Assembly (NCBI GenBank): GCA_037975125.1
Contig: CM075852.1
Coordinates: forward strand, 620,001-684,000
From: Latrodectus hesperus
Taxonomy: Eukaryota > Arthropoda > Arachnida > Araneae > Theridiidae
Reading direction: 5' to 3'
DNA: 64,000 bases
Positions within the stretch are counted from its first letter, which is position 1. Each line of letters starts with the position of its first letter. Shown piece after piece: positions 34,850 through 47,207 of the stretch. Position numbers and translations under genes: made by a program. The notes under the pieces were generated by a model, which was given only the letters and a program-made list of their open reading frames with translations, had not been told where the DNA came from and searched no databases.

Positions 34850-36192
34850 TCATGGAACAACATATTTTGTGAAACTCACCATCAGAAAAATGACATTAAC
34901 AATAAAATTTGCTTATGTAACTGATAAAAAGGAACTTGAGTAAATTTATACAAAAACATTAGCTACCACTTTTTTTAATCCAAAAAACAAGTGTATATGA
35001 GTGAGAAAAAATATGCAAACATTATGCTTTCGTCATATGCGTGTAACTTTTGTTGATTTTCAAATTTTGTTAGGAGGTTTGTTGATAATAGTTAATGGAG
35101 AATAGTCTCGCAGTGTCTGAAAGAAGCCTTTCACCAGATGCGCTTAGCGGGCGAGTGATCGAATGTATGAAAGTGGGGATGCCACAAGCTGGTGCTGTTA
35201 GGCATTTTAATGTATGGTCCACCATCTCTGGAATCAATATCAAAACGAAGCTTCTGTGTTCAGAAGAGATGTTCTACGCCAACCACGAGCTGCAACTGCA
35301 GAAGACCATTTTAAAGAATTAGAAGCATTTATTTGGATAAGAAGCATTTTTTGAAGGATAATAAGAAGCATTTGTTTGACGCATTATATTGCAGACTATT
35401 CTGCAGCACCAGAAAAAAGAATATCCACTAGTACGGTGTGAAGGTGTCTTCACCATGCATGTCCCTGTGCAAGGCGACCCAATCATCGGATGACAGAGAA
35501 GAGCCTACTTACCTTGGGCAAGAAAACAAGTTTCCTAAACCAGAAAGCAATGGGATTCTGAACCTTTTACAGTTGAATTCACGCGGGAAAGCAATTCAAG
35601 AAGTGTTGCTGATCTGGCGGGAACAAAGCACAAGATACCATCAATCCAACAATGTAGAAAGTCCCAGTTACCGTGGTGGTTCTAAAAGAGTTTGAGTTGG
35701 GATCTCACTCGGCTGTCACACTGACGTGCATGTGTTCCAGTGTGGAATTGTGACTAATCCATGATCCTTATTTCCAAACATATGCCGGCGCAACTGGCAA
35801 TGATTTTATTCTGATGTATGATAACACACGACCTCAGGAAGCTGTAGTTGTTGGGAAATATCTTAAGAGTATTGGCTTAGTGCGAATATATAAAATGATA
35901 AACAGACCTTAATCACATAGAGCATCTATGGGACAATCTTGGAAAATAGATTGTTGTTTTTAAGTCCTTCTTCATAGTCTGTTGGAGAGCTAGAAAACAG
36001 CTTATACCGTGCCTTTGCTTCCAATTTTGGTAACCAAAAACTTAATTGACAGCATGGAAAGTCGACACGCCAAAATATTCAAGTTCGGGATGGGCATTCA
36101 CTGATTAAAAATTCCTTTGGTTATGTTTTTATGACATTTTACGACATATAACTGTGATTATTATTTCTTCCATGAATGGACTTTTCCAGTGG
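34850..36192 (+). mobile_element. Decayed Tc1-like transposon
   Basis: The left end GTCCAAAAGTCATGGAAC (about 34850) resembles the reverse complement of the right end near 36172-36192 (TTCCATGAATGGACTTTTCC) with small gaps. Between them lies a badly broken transposase. The boundaries are approximate. Confidence 0.6.
35095..36000 (+). pseudogene. Tc1-like transposase, heavily mutated
   Basis: The first frame gives LSPDALSGRVIECMKVGMPQ then AGAVRHFNV, a Tc1-type helix-turn-helix. Later frames give EKRISTSTVRRCLHHACP, a second HTH-like block, and NDFILMYDNTRPQEAVVVG, where the second catalytic Asp (YDN) is visible. Many stops and frameshifts are present, so it is long dead. Confidence 0.7.
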
Positions 36193-37464
36193 TATTGCTT
36201 TTTTTGTAGCAAATCATTTATGTGTTTTTCTTATATAAACTACTACAAGAGAATTTTTCTTTATTCAGTTTTAACATTATTTTCCTTTAAAATCCCAGAT
36301 TACTTTTAAATCATCTTTTAAAATGTTATTATATGGTAAATAAACATTATAATAGTATTTTTTCTGCTGTATCACTATTTACTTTAAGATAATGAATCTA
36401 ATTTTTTGATCAAGCTTTACTTTACTTTTGTATTTTATGAAGAAGATAAGTTAAGAAAATTTCCAAAATAACTTTGTAACTGATAATTATATCATATTTT
36501 TTCCAATGTACTTTATAGAATTTAATGAAACTACTTTATTTTCTTTTAGTAATTTTATAATTTATGTCAGATTCTGAATTTTTGTTTGCCATCATGCTAA
36601 ATTAAAACAAGTATATCAGAGTAAACTTCCTTAGCAAATTTGTGCTCAGATCTTTTTCAGATTACATTATTACGATAAATAAAGTATATTTTAACTATCG
36701 TGCAATAAAAAATTAATAAAATTAAATTAAATAATAATTAAAGGTATTTAAGTTTTAAATGTTGCAAAATACATACTAAAAGAAATAGGTTCATACTATA
36801 TATTTACAATGTGATATAGTTATTTGGAAAACTTATGAATTATACAGGATGCAAGATGTCTTATATACAAGAAGGCGTTGGTTGGCGTAGTTAAGAAAAT
36901 TTTTTTGTTTAACATATAACACATTAAATCATGTAATGTTCTTTTATTATTTCTACTAATATAAGAAAGAGTTTAGCAAGATATTTCAAGTTGTATGCCG
37001 TTAATCTAACTCATGTAAAGCTAATTTCCATCTCTTCAAACATTCATCATTAAATATAATTATTAAATTTTCTCGGTAGCTTTAAAAAATTACTTTCACA
37101 TGTTTATTGTCTGAATTATCAATGTTAGTTTTAAATAAAACATCATAAGATAATTACAGTCACTTAGTAAAAGGAAAAAGAAACAAAAAGAAGATTTCTT
37201 TTCTTTACTGTAATTCAGAAAATTGTAAAAATAAAAGTAATTTTAACAAAAAAAGGTGAAAAATAATATCGAAAGAAAATAAAAATTATAAAATGGCCAC
37301 ACAAAATGAACAAAGAATTCTTTTGCATCTTATTATTTCAATTTAGTACTCAAATAAATATATTTATTTTAAAAAAATTTCCCATCCTACGAATTCTTTA
37401 TATGAGAGATAATTCAGCACGAGCTTATCAAAGACACTTCGCAGTGTTAAATTCGATACTAACA
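36193..37464. other. AT-rich noncoding stretch
   Basis: No gene or repeat recognised. Confidence 0.5.
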
Positions 37465-37466
37465 TA

Positions 37467-39020
37467 CACTGGTGTGCAAAAATAAAGGACGAAAGGGTTT
37501 TTCTAGTGCAGCGTCGCTCAGCAGTGTTCCAAATCGATAAAAATCGTACCAGAACATCCTCCAGATGAAAGAATATGGAAAAAGTAAAAAAAAATTGTCC
37601 AAAAAAATTCCAAATGACTAAAAAAGAACTTTATTGAAAAATGAGCATGAAGCAAAACGACAGAGACGGCCGAAACATCCATGTGACAGCTCTCTAGTAA
37701 GAAACATCTGTCTTTTAGTAGGGGATATGATCTCCCCTAACTGCTGTGCAGGATTGACATCGCTTGTCCATACTGAGTATGAGGTTGTCGATAAGTTGTT
37801 AAGGTACTGCTGCCCATTCTTCTTGTAGCGCCAGTCGCAGCTCCGGAATCATTACTGGTGGTTGGTGACGCACCGCCAAGCGTCTCCCTAAAAAGTCCCA
37901 CAATTGTTCGATTGGATTTAGATCCGGGGACCTTGCCGGCCAATCCATGCGTTCAATATCCTCACTTTCTAACAGCTCTTCGACAGTCTCTGTACGATGA
38001 GGTGGAACATTGTCGTCCATGAAGAGGAACTGGGGACCCATAACACCTCTAAAAAGACGCACATAAAGAAGGAGAATATCATTACAATAACAGGACCCGG
38101 TGACTGAACCTCCTTGGACGACATGAAGGTCAGTACGGGTACCAAGCGTGATGCCTCCCCAAACGAGAACACCGCGACCTCGAAACCGGTACCTTTCGAC
38201 GATGTTGGAAAGGTTATTGCATGTTTCCCGCTTTCTCCAGATGTGTATGAGTCCAGAATCGGTAGCCAGACTACAAATTCGCTCTCGTCCGTAAAGAGTA
38301 CTCGACCCCGTTGCTGGTCCGTCCAGTTCTGGTGTTCCCGGCAACACACAAAGCCCCTTCTCCGGTGGGCAGACGTTAGTGGTATATAACGCACAGGTCG
38401 TCGTGCGAACAGGCCACCATTGTGCAGCTTCCTGGCGACTGTAAACCGTGATATCGGTCGTCCAATCGTCTGTTAGCGGTGTCTCGCGATTTCTCCAGTC
38501 GTCTGCCGCCTGTTCCTTCTTGCCTGTTGGACCATAAACCGGTTGTCGACTCCCGTGGTTGCTCGTGGACGACCACTGCTGAAACTTCGGACAGATATTT
38601 TTGTAGTTTGAAATACTCTCCAGATTCGTGAAACCATGCTGCGAGCGATTCCAAACTCCGCAACTACACTTGTCACACTTCGACCTTCCCCAATCTTCCC
38701 AATGATTCGACCTCGAGTAAGGTCATCTAGATGTCGTCCACGAGGTAGCCTGTTCATTATTTCACACTGATTAAGCAGCTCTACGTCGTTTAAACGGATA
38801 TACGCCGAACAATAGCTTTCACAGAAATGCTGAGCATACACCGCCAGCCTGCTTTATACCCCTCCGACATTCCCCCTTTACGTCATGTTGCATAATTTGA
38901 GTATGCCCTTGCGTATTTGATCGTATTTGATCTTTTGATTGGTCTTTCGGTCCGATCTACCTGTTTGTTCCGCTGTTATGCTAATTAATCCATTTCGTCC
39001 TTAATTTTTGCACACTAGTG
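37467..39020 (-). mobile_element. Full-length but decayed Tc1-like transposon
   Basis: 1,554 bp bounded by TA (37465-37466 and 39021-39022). Left end CACTGGTGTGCAAAAATAAA and right end TTTAATTTTTGCACACTAGTG-type sequence are near-perfect inverted repeats. A single transposase gene on the minus strand fills the interior. Confidence 0.88.
37715..38757 (-). pseudogene. Tc1-like DD34E transposase
   Basis: The likely start is the ATG at 38757, giving MNRLPRGRHLDDLTRGRI and IARSMVSRIWRVFQTT, a paired HTH DNA-binding region. The frame changes near 38480, then RVLFTDESEF (first Asp), another change, then NIVERYRFRGRGVLVWGGI. FLFMDDNVPPHRTET carries the second Asp, and PARSPDLNPIEQLWD the Glu. A TAA replaces an expected Gln codon near 37799, after which the frame runs on to 37715. 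The family cuts and pastes at TA sites. About two frameshifts and one stop make it inactive. Confidence 0.85.
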
Positions 39021-39099
39021 TATGTTAAATAGCATGTGAAAATGTTAATATTCTGTTTTCTACATACAGTTTTGTTGGGAAGAAATCTGATATTTTCTG

Positions 39100-39600
39100 T
39101 GTTTCTTCTTCTTTAATAGCGTAACAGCCTATTACAGGTCTTAGTTGCCTCTACAGCACGCTTTTTCCAGCCCAGTCTGTCCAAAGTGACACTTTTCCAG
39201 TTCCTAACTTTCAGTATCGTAAGATCATTTTCAGTGTCAACGAGCCATTTTTTTAGTGGTCTTCCTCGGGCACGGGATCTTTCGGGGTTCTTAAACGTTG
39301 ATATTCTAGTGGGGTTGTTTTCCTGGCTTCTCCAGGCATGGTCAAGCCATCTTAGCCTGTTTTGCTTCTGATAACCTGGGTAATCTGCGTCTGGTTATAC
39401 AGCCTATACAATTCAAAATTATATCTGGTTCGCCAGCAACCCTATTCCTATACAGACCCATGCATAGTTCTTAATACCTTCCTTTCAAAGGTTTCCAGGG
39501 TTCACTGTATATCGGCATTTAATGTCCAGGTTTCTCTTGCACATTGCAGCACGTGTTGTATGAGTATATTGTAAGTTCTCAGTTTTGTTTTCTGCTGATA
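39100..39600 (-). pseudogene. 3' end of a non-LTR retrotransposon ORF2 (LINE fragment)
   Basis: On the minus strand broken frames read RETWTLNADI, TLETFERKVLRT and LDHAWRSQENNPTRI. They continue with PERSRARGRPLKKWLVDTEN and LTILKVRNWKSVTLDR, the sequence that follows the RT domain at the C-terminus of many arthropod LINEs. No RT motif or endonuclease is present, as expected from 5' truncation. Confidence 0.7.
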
Positions 39601-40573
39601 AGTTTAGTGGCTTTTTCAGCTTTTCTGTGCTTCTACATTGGCAAAATTTGAACATTATTTTATATTTGTGAAAACTCCTTCTATAAAGATGCGCATTAAG
39701 GTTAAAAAAACTTTTTGTAACTTCTCACTTATGGGCTCCGAATAAATCTATTACATGAATCTATTAGACAAATCTAACGTCAAAATTAGAAACAAAAATA
39801 TATTCATTACCTCATTTTGTTTACAAACATTCCAGCAGAAGTTATCGGGGAAAAGGTTACAATCATTTATTATTCAGGATAGATAATTCAGTTAAAAACT
39901 ATCATTTACAGTGAATTTAGGACAATTACAAATAATTAAGAGCAAGTGAAAAAATTAAATGGCTTGGATTGAAATATTATTAAATTTTATGTGTGTGTGT
40001 TGGTACTCAGTTATTATTCGACGTTCACAAATAACATATTGACCCGTTGATTCGACATTCATTTGACTTTATCGATGACATGTTAAAAATAAAGTAAACT
40101 TAAAGAAAAGGACAGATAACATTGTGAAAATTACTTAAATTATCATTTTATAAAAATGTAATTACATCATAAGTATGGTACAATGCTAGTCATTATTCTA
40201 TGACTGATATACGCCACTGTGTCTTAGACATTATTTCATTTCCAGAGACAGAAATTAATCTATAGTATACTAACTTCTAAGTCAAACCACAAGTGCATAA
40301 TCAAGTTTATATTTGAAAAATTTGTTTAGAAGTAGGTAATAATCGTAGTGTTTTGTAGAAGATAACATTAATTAAGCGTGAATGTATATATTAATAAATA
40401 ATATTCCAAAGTTTCCTACCTGATTTTAAAATGCATTTTATCAGAAAAATTGGCAAGATGCCTTTTTACCTATAAAGTCATATTATTCTTTGTTTTTCTA
40501 CTAGAAACATTAAAAATTTTATATTAATATAAGTATGATATTGATCTAAATACATCTTTAGTATCCTTAATAA

Positions 40574-40581
<8 letters not shown>

Positions 40582-40650
<69 letters not shown>
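40582..40650. repeat. (TA)n microsatellite
   Basis: About 70 bp of uninterrupted TA dinucleotides. Confidence 0.95.
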
Positions 40651-40654
<4 letters not shown>

Positions 40655-40904
40655 TTTTTCTAAAATCACTATTTTTGTCTAAGTTTACTTCTTAAATATA
40701 TTAGATCAATTTTTTTATAATGCGATAACAATACAAAATAATTTATTAAAATTTGTTTTAATTTCTTCATCATAATATTCTTTTTAGTTGTTGCAAAACA
40801 TTATGAAGTATATAAGGGGTAATTGAATAGTGTGAAAAAAATGTAAGCTATAAGTAGTCTTCGGTAACATGCAGTCATTCATTTAATCTTCTGCTTAAAG
40901 TTTA

Positions 40905-41000
40905 TTTTTCCATGGCAGTGACTATTCCAGTTAATTTCGGATGCATGTGACAAGATAATTCCCTACATGATAGATTTCGTACCTCCAAGTCTAGTTTGTA
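40905..41000 (+). repeat. Diverged dispersed repeat, partner of 61795-61920
   Basis: Shares GTGACA(A/G)GATAATTCC, AGATTTCGTAC and TCTAGT in the same order and spacing with 61850-61895. Its class is unknown. No coding potential. Confidence 0.45.
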
Positions 41001-41474
41001 AACATTTTTTTAAATACTCTTCTCGTGGGAGGATAAATACTGGTAGAATTCGAACTATAAGCACTCTTGTTTCAAAAACCTTTTTTATGCAATAAATACT
41101 TTAACAATACCAAAACATTCAAAAATTGAGAAATGATAAATTTGAAAAATTATTCGAGAGATTTGCTGGAGAAACATATTGTTAAAAATTAATGTTTTTT
41201 GCTTTTAGTTTAAAAAGTAATCTTCCTTGTTTCAAATTATTTTTATTTTTTTCTTTGGTCAAATATTAACTTTATAATTCTTTTGTTTAAGCAAACTTTG
41301 TATATAGAAAACATTGAATATAAAGAAACAGTGATTACACTAAGAATAATGACGGATTAGTTAATAAAATAAAAATAAAAGTTTATTCTAAAAGATGCCA
41401 ATTACATATAATCTAAAAGAACTTATTGCAGTTAACTAAGTACTTTTTTGTAAAATATAATTAGTTGATGTTGT

Positions 41475-41735
41475 TGTTATTGTCGTGTGCAGCTAGGCTG
41501 GCAATATGGGGTGCGCTGCTCCACTTTTCCAACTGAACCATATTTGGTGTGGAATCCGACTTCTTCAGTACACACATGCCATAGGTACCCGTTTATAGGG
41601 TAGGCAACCATTCACACCTCATTCATACAAAGAAGGGACAAAGACAGGATAGATAGAGAGAAAAAGTACATCCTTATCCGCAGTCAGGCACACTGACCAC
41701 TAGACAAGATGGGCGGCAATTATTTGATGCAAAAG
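41475..41735 (-). mobile_element. tRNA-derived SINE, family B, minus copy
   Basis: Reading minus from 41735, the head has TTGTCTAGTGGTCAGTGTG and CTGCGGATAAGGATGTAC; the B-box segment is deleted. The body matches the plus copy at 41798-42108 up to CTATGGCATGTGTGTA. It then ends in a different tail (GAAGAAGTCGGATTCC through AACAACAACA). Confidence 0.75.
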
Positions 41736-41797
41736 TTATAAATATTTTATCTGTATGTAACTGAATTAACTTTATATTTTCAGAAGATTACATGCCA

Positions 41798-42108
41798 CCC
41801 AACTTGTCTAGTGGTCAGCGTACCTAACTGCGGATAAGAAGGTTCTGGGTTCGAATCCCGGTTCTGGCGTGGATGTACTTTCTCTCTATCTATCCTGTCT
41901 TTGCCCTTTCCTTGTATGAATGAGGTGTGAATGGTTGCCTACTCTATAAACGGGTCCCTATGGCATGTGTGTAGAGCAAAGTCGTACTTTTCACCTTCAT
42001 GGTGCTCTGATTAATAAAACAAAAGACGCTCCCAATCGACTTAAATTCAGATAGCTAAGGCATAGCGAGCTTGGCTTGTCCAAGTGTCATTAGTAACAAC
42101 AACAAACT
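41798..42108 (+). mobile_element. tRNA-derived SINE, family B head with family A tail
   Basis: The head contains TGTCTAGTGGTCAGCGTAC (A box region) and GGTTCGAATCC (41848-41858, perfect B box). The body reads CTATCCTGTCTTTGCCC and CTATGGCATGTGTGTA. From about 41985 the tail (CATGGTGCTCTG, AAAGACGCTCCCAATCGAC, GCGAGCTTGGCTTGTCC, AACAACAAC) is that of the family A SINEs at 11463 and 27147. Confidence 0.8.
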
Positions 42109-43100
42109 AGAATTTCACACAAATCTCACAAGTTTATATCTTTACGTGCTTACATTAAATGTATTCTGTTTGCAATATAATAAGCGAATTAATTCCAAAG
42201 TTATTTCCTTTAGAATATTAAATATTTTTAAATATAATTTTGTAACTCTAGTAGTATTCCTTCAAGCTTTTTTTAATATTGAAGAATTTAGAATAAAAGT
42301 AAGAAATTAATTTTAAAAAAATATCTCTGTAGGAAATTAGATTCATTAATGAGAAATCTGTAATTCTGAAATTGTAAGATGTTTTACAATATTTATTAAA
42401 ATATTTCGTTTTTACTTTGAATTATTCAGCAGCAGCTCAGATTCAGGTGATTATTTAGATATTTTACTCAATGAAAGATTTTAAAAGTGCAGGACCAAAG
42501 AATGAAATATTCAATTAATTTTCAAAAATATATAATATGTAATCTTAAATTGAATTTATATTTCATTTATAAGTATGTACCAATATAAAACATTTGCTAA
42601 AAATAAGAATATGAATATACATAAAAGGAAAAATTAAATCTTAAGAATATTATTGTTGTAGAAAATTATCCTGGAAAATCATCCATTTTTGGGGAACTTA
42701 TTAACACCAGAGTTCTGAATTTTATTATTGATTAAATATAAGCCTCCAAACTTCCCATACAGAATCTAAATAGCTCATCAGAAATATTATAAAAATCCCA
42801 AAGTTGAAATTTAACACTTCTGAAAATTAAGTTACAGGATTAATCCAAGTTTCACATTTATCAAATTATAAAACATTAAAAATAATTACATTATTGTAAT
42901 TATTACTTTTAAAAGAACAGCTTGTGTATTTTGCACAATTCATTATAAAATAATTTTAATGTGTATCTCACTAGCCGTTAAAACTACCATATTAGGAATA
43001 AAAGCAAATAATAAAAAATATATTTATTGAACAAATAAATCATACTGAAAACAACAAATTATTAAATTTTCAAGAAATTTGGACGAAGATATCTTCAAAT
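42109..43100. other. AT-rich noncoding stretch
   Basis: No gene or recognisable repeat. Confidence 0.5.
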
Positions 43101-43124
43101 ATTGTTCTCAGGAAAAACTAATCC

Positions 43125-43400
43125 GGGAAACATAATATAATTTAGATAAAGTGTTCCATGTGGTACACATTGACACAGTTCATTAACAATAGTAACAGGC
43201 GTAGAATCACAAGACAAACAATCGGCTCATTGAGAAAACGTTTCTTCTTGGAGAGAAACAGGAGAAAAGATTACGCGCATTCTCCATTCATGCCAGCATC
43301 CAAACATTTTATATATAAAGGGAAATCAGTACAACACTAATATATTGAGGTCGTGCATTATCTTGTTGAAAAGTAATATCAGGCGAGCTTAAATAAAAGG
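43125..43400 (-). pseudogene. Tc1-like transposase fragment
   Basis: The minus strand near 43395-43345 reads DITFQQDNARPQ, the second-Asp motif of Tc1 proteins. Another frame near 43200-43140 gives STPVTIVNELCQCV, matching the C-terminal region of the same family. The middle is unreadable. No ends were found. Confidence 0.5.
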
Positions 43401-43560
43401 TAAAACAATGAATTGAGATGTAATATCCATAATTTAAAGTGCTATCAATATGAGCAAAAGGAAGCAAAAAAACAAAAGGAAACATGATTGCACATGATGA
43501 ACCAGTGAAATAAAATGGACTGCTTGCTAAAAATGTTTGCTTTTATTATACCAACAAATA

Positions 43561-44824
43561 TGAGGGTTACTCTGAAATTTTTGAGATACGCGCAAACAAG
43601 AATTTACAAAATAAAAATAACAGTTTAATTTTAAAGTACAAAGTATTTTAACACAGAAGACGATTTTTTACTGACTTACTTCAACTTGCTTAGCGTGGAA
43701 TAAATTTTAAACAGAAGAGAAAATGGAGTTGACGCGAGAACATTTTCACGCTATGACTTTCTACGATTTCAAAGCAGGATTCAATCAAGAAGAATGCGTT
43801 CAACGGTTGCAATTAGCATTTGGTGATGAATCTCCAGCTCCTGCTACTGTATTCAGATGGCTTAGAGAATTTAGAAGAGGTCGCAATTTTCTTCAGGATG
43901 AAGAACGCACAGGAAGGCCGCCGTCGGCAGTAATCCCCAAATAATGTGTCTGCCATACGAAAAATGTTAATGGGTGATAATCGCTGTACCTATCAAATGA
44001 TACAGAAGGAACTTAACATTGGATCCGCAGCCATGCACAAAATCATTCATGAAGAATTTCATATGAAAAAGTAGTTTGCCGTTGGGTTCCCCATAATCTA
44101 ACTGAGCATCAAAAAGAGGAGCGTGTCAGAATCAGTAAAGAAACTCTTAATATGCTGAATGATGGTGGCCACTGCATCATTTCTAAAATTGTAACAGGTG
44201 ATGAAACGTACATACCGTTTTTTGACGTTCCAACACGTCAAGAAAGCAAAGTATGGGTCTTTGAAGATGATCCCACGCCGACAATGGTGAAAAAACAACG
44301 CGCACTGAAAAAAGTGATGCATGCCGTTTTCTTCAGAAGTACGGGATTGGTCAAAGCTATCAAGTTGGAAGGACAGAAGACAGTAACAACAAACTGGTAT
44401 ACCACTAAATGTCTTCCAGAAATTCTACAAGAACTGAATGTTAGGGGACTAATGCTTCACCATGACAATGTATCTTCACATACAGCCAGATTAACAGTTG
44501 AGTTTCTGAAACAAAAACAAATTAAAGTGATCGAACATCCGCCGTATTCACCTGATCTAGCTATGTGCGACTTTCGGTTATTCTTTAATCTATAAAAGAG
44601 CTTACGTGGACGTCGTTTTCATTCAGAAGAAGAGATTGATGTGGCTATAAATGCATTTTTTTCATCTATTCGAAGAAATGAATGGCTTGAGGCATTTAAT
44701 CTGTGGAAAATTCGTCTACAAAAGTGCATTGAAGCTGGAGGAGACTAGTTTGAACACACCTAAAATTTTGTAAGTATAACTTTAAAACCTAGTTGTATGT
44801 CAAAAAATTTCAGAGTGACCCTCG
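43561..44824 (+). mobile_element. Full-length mariner element, inactive
   Basis: 1,264 bp flanked by TA (43559-43560, 44825-44826). Left end TGAGGGTTACTCTGAAATTT and right end AAATTTCAGAGTGACCCTCG are inverted repeats with one or two mismatches. One transposase gene lies in the forward direction. Confidence 0.9.
43723..44748 (+). pseudogene. mariner transposase (DD34D)
   Basis: It starts at ATG 43723. An N-terminal HTH region has FYDFKAGFNQEECVQRLQ and PATVFRWLREFRRGR, then GRPPSAVIP before a frameshift near 43940. The frame resumes with SAIRKMLMGDNRCTYQMI and a further frameshift near 44070. The long frame 44152-44595 carries IVTGDETYIPFF (first Asp), LMLHHDNVSSHTARL (second Asp) and HPPYSPDLAMCDFRLF (third Asp). 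A TAA at 44593-44595 interrupts the end, and the frame continues with SLRGRRFHSEEEIDVAI to the natural stop at 44748. Three lesions in an otherwise complete gene suggest a fairly recent loss of function. Confidence 0.9.
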
Positions 44825-45146
44825 TATCATGATTTTATTATATTATAGTCTTAAATTTGAGTATCATAAATCATTATATAATACATTTTAATATAACTTC
44901 TAAGGAATGAGAATATGTGATCAACAAAATTTTTTTTCTTTTTTAGAGACTAATATAATTTTATTAAAATTTAGAAAAATAAAGCTTCAATTTAATAAAT
45001 TTATATTTTGTGTATCACCAGAATAATATTTGAAAATAATTATTAATAAATATCGAGTAACTAATTAAAATAAGGGGAAAACACTATTTTAATTAAATAT
45101 TCTATGTAATTTTAAGTGCGCGTACTATGTATTTCAACTGCAAATA

Positions 45147-45390
45147 GGCACAGGTGCCGTATAATCCATGATTCCATATTCTGATTTTTTGGCGATGAAG
45201 AAATGTTGCCAAGATGACGTATCGTAACGTGCGCGATGACGTAAGTGCTAGGGTTACCAAAATAGAAATTTCTGCATAATTTTTATGGGTCCCCATATGT
45301 ATGACGTTATAAAAACGAGTTTGCCAGAAAATCCGCCAAAAGATCGCCAATCTCAGAGTTTGGCAACATGGATTATATGTCACCTGTGCC
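45147..45390 (-). mobile_element. Short inverted-repeat element with 8 bp flanking repeat
   Basis: 244 bp with ends GGCACAGGTGCC and the inverse CACCTGTGCC, extending inward as TATAATCCATG on both sides. The sequence TGCAAATA occurs directly on both flanks (45139-45146 and 45391-45398). The interior matches the reverse complement of 28978-29232. No coding capacity. Confidence 0.75.
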
Positions 45391-45398
45391 TGCAAATA

Positions 45399-47205
45399 TA
45401 ATACGAAAATTAAATAGAATAAATTTATATTCATGAAATTTCTTATTAAAATTAATGAAATACTTTCTTCGACAGTTAATGATCAGAAGATCACTGATAT
45501 GGTAATTATAAAATACAAAACAAGTTAAATTTATATTTAATCAAGAAAGTGTGTATGACAAACTAAATATTATACTACCAAAATTTAAAAGAAAGAAAGA
45601 AATATTTATTTTTATTTTGGAAAGAATCAAGTACTTGAATGAAATGCTTAAAAAACAAATTAAGAAAACTTAGTATTTGTATTAACCTGTATTTATTTAG
45701 ATTGATATAAATTTTAATGTGTTAAACCGCAATACATAACTTAATTAGTTCTGTCATTGATTATATACCAAAGAACAGTTGCAAAGTTTAAGGAAAAAAT
45801 AATATACAAAATTTCAACTGAATGCAGAGAAAATTTAGAGAATTTTAAATCATCACTAAGTAGGCATTTTGTAGCAATTATTTTTAATAAAATATATTTT
45901 AAAATTTATATAATTCAAATGCAAAGCATTATATAATTTTTATAACGTTTTAGTCTCGGAATGAATTCCAAGACTAATGCATTAGAAATACATAACATTT
46001 CATTTATTAATTATTAATATTTTTTTATGTTTCTTTTTTTACCAAGCAGCACATGGAATTTTATAATTTAATTTTAATTATTAATAAAATAATACATTAT
46101 ATTTCAATTCATCAGTCGTTTATCATTTAACATATAAGAGCAATATTGAATAAAAAGCTTTTGCAAATGTTATGAAAACATCTTGCTTCAGCTTAAAACC
46201 TCTAAGGAATATCCTAAATAAATAAAATGCGATGCATCTCAAATATGAGTTTTATAATAAATTTATAGAATTCCCAAATGTAGTTTTTATGCAGCCACTT
46301 AGTTTATATTTAGCCATGCAGCCACTTAGTTTTTATTATTAACAGCAAAATGTAGCCACACATATACTTTAAAAAGAAAGTTATAAGGTGAGCTCCTACA
46401 AAACAACTTGATATAAGCAGAAAATAAAACTAAAATGAGAATTACTTACAGTTCTCATTTTTGCTTTTACCTTTAAGATGTCGAGAACATTTCAAGTTTT
46501 CTTTTTTATTTCTTTTTTTGAATAATTTTAAAAAGCGATATTTTTGATTACATAAATATAAAAACAATTTCTTCCGATGAATTTCTATTAAATTCTCTTT
46601 TATTGAAGTATATAAAAGAGACTATGCAAATGAAATTATCTGTTTCAAGAGTCTCGTAAATGTTAAAAAAACAACCTGGTGCGATTTTTGAATATTTTTT
46701 AATAATTTTTTTTTAAAAATTATTTTGCATATTCTCTGATTGAAAGTAATTGCTCACGAATAAAAATGTTTGAAGCTTATTTATATATAATGCATGAAAT
46801 ACATTATGTAAATAAATAAATTCATTTTACAGGTACTAACGTCTAAATTTATACTGCTTACAAAAAGGAGAGTAGTAGTAGTAAATTATCTTAAAATATT
46901 TCATTTAACTGGAATTCATTGAAATTCCACTTAAACTAAATATTTTGAGACACTTCTTTTTGTAAAATATATGAATATGAATGTACAAGTAATTGTAAAA
47001 ATTAAAATTGATTTGGGGGTCCCTAAACAAGGTCAGGAGAAAAGTTTAATATAAAATTATATGATCCATTTTTAGTATTGTGGTAGTTTAAATAACCAAT
47101 AAATAAAATAGCAGCAATTTTTACGTCCTGAATAATATATAAATATAGATGGGTGCTTATAAAATACATTCTACTTAAGTACTGAGTGTTATGTATTACC
47201 TTTTG
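45399..47205. other. AT-rich noncoding stretch
   Basis: No gene seen. The only structure noticed is a small direct repeat, ATGCAGCCACTTAGTTT, near 46290 and 46317. Confidence 0.5.
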
Positions 47206-47207
47206 TG

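Larger units (their letters stand above)
39640..41470. other. AT-rich noncoding stretch
   Basis: No gene. It includes the (TA)n tract at 40582-40650 and a diverged dispersed repeat at 40905-41000. Confidence 0.5.

Noticed and set aside
37737..37943. Several overlapping ORFs on both strands within the Tc1 element 37467-39020
   Set aside because: Only the frames containing the HTH, TDES, MDDN and NPIEQ motifs belong to the transposase; the others are shadows.
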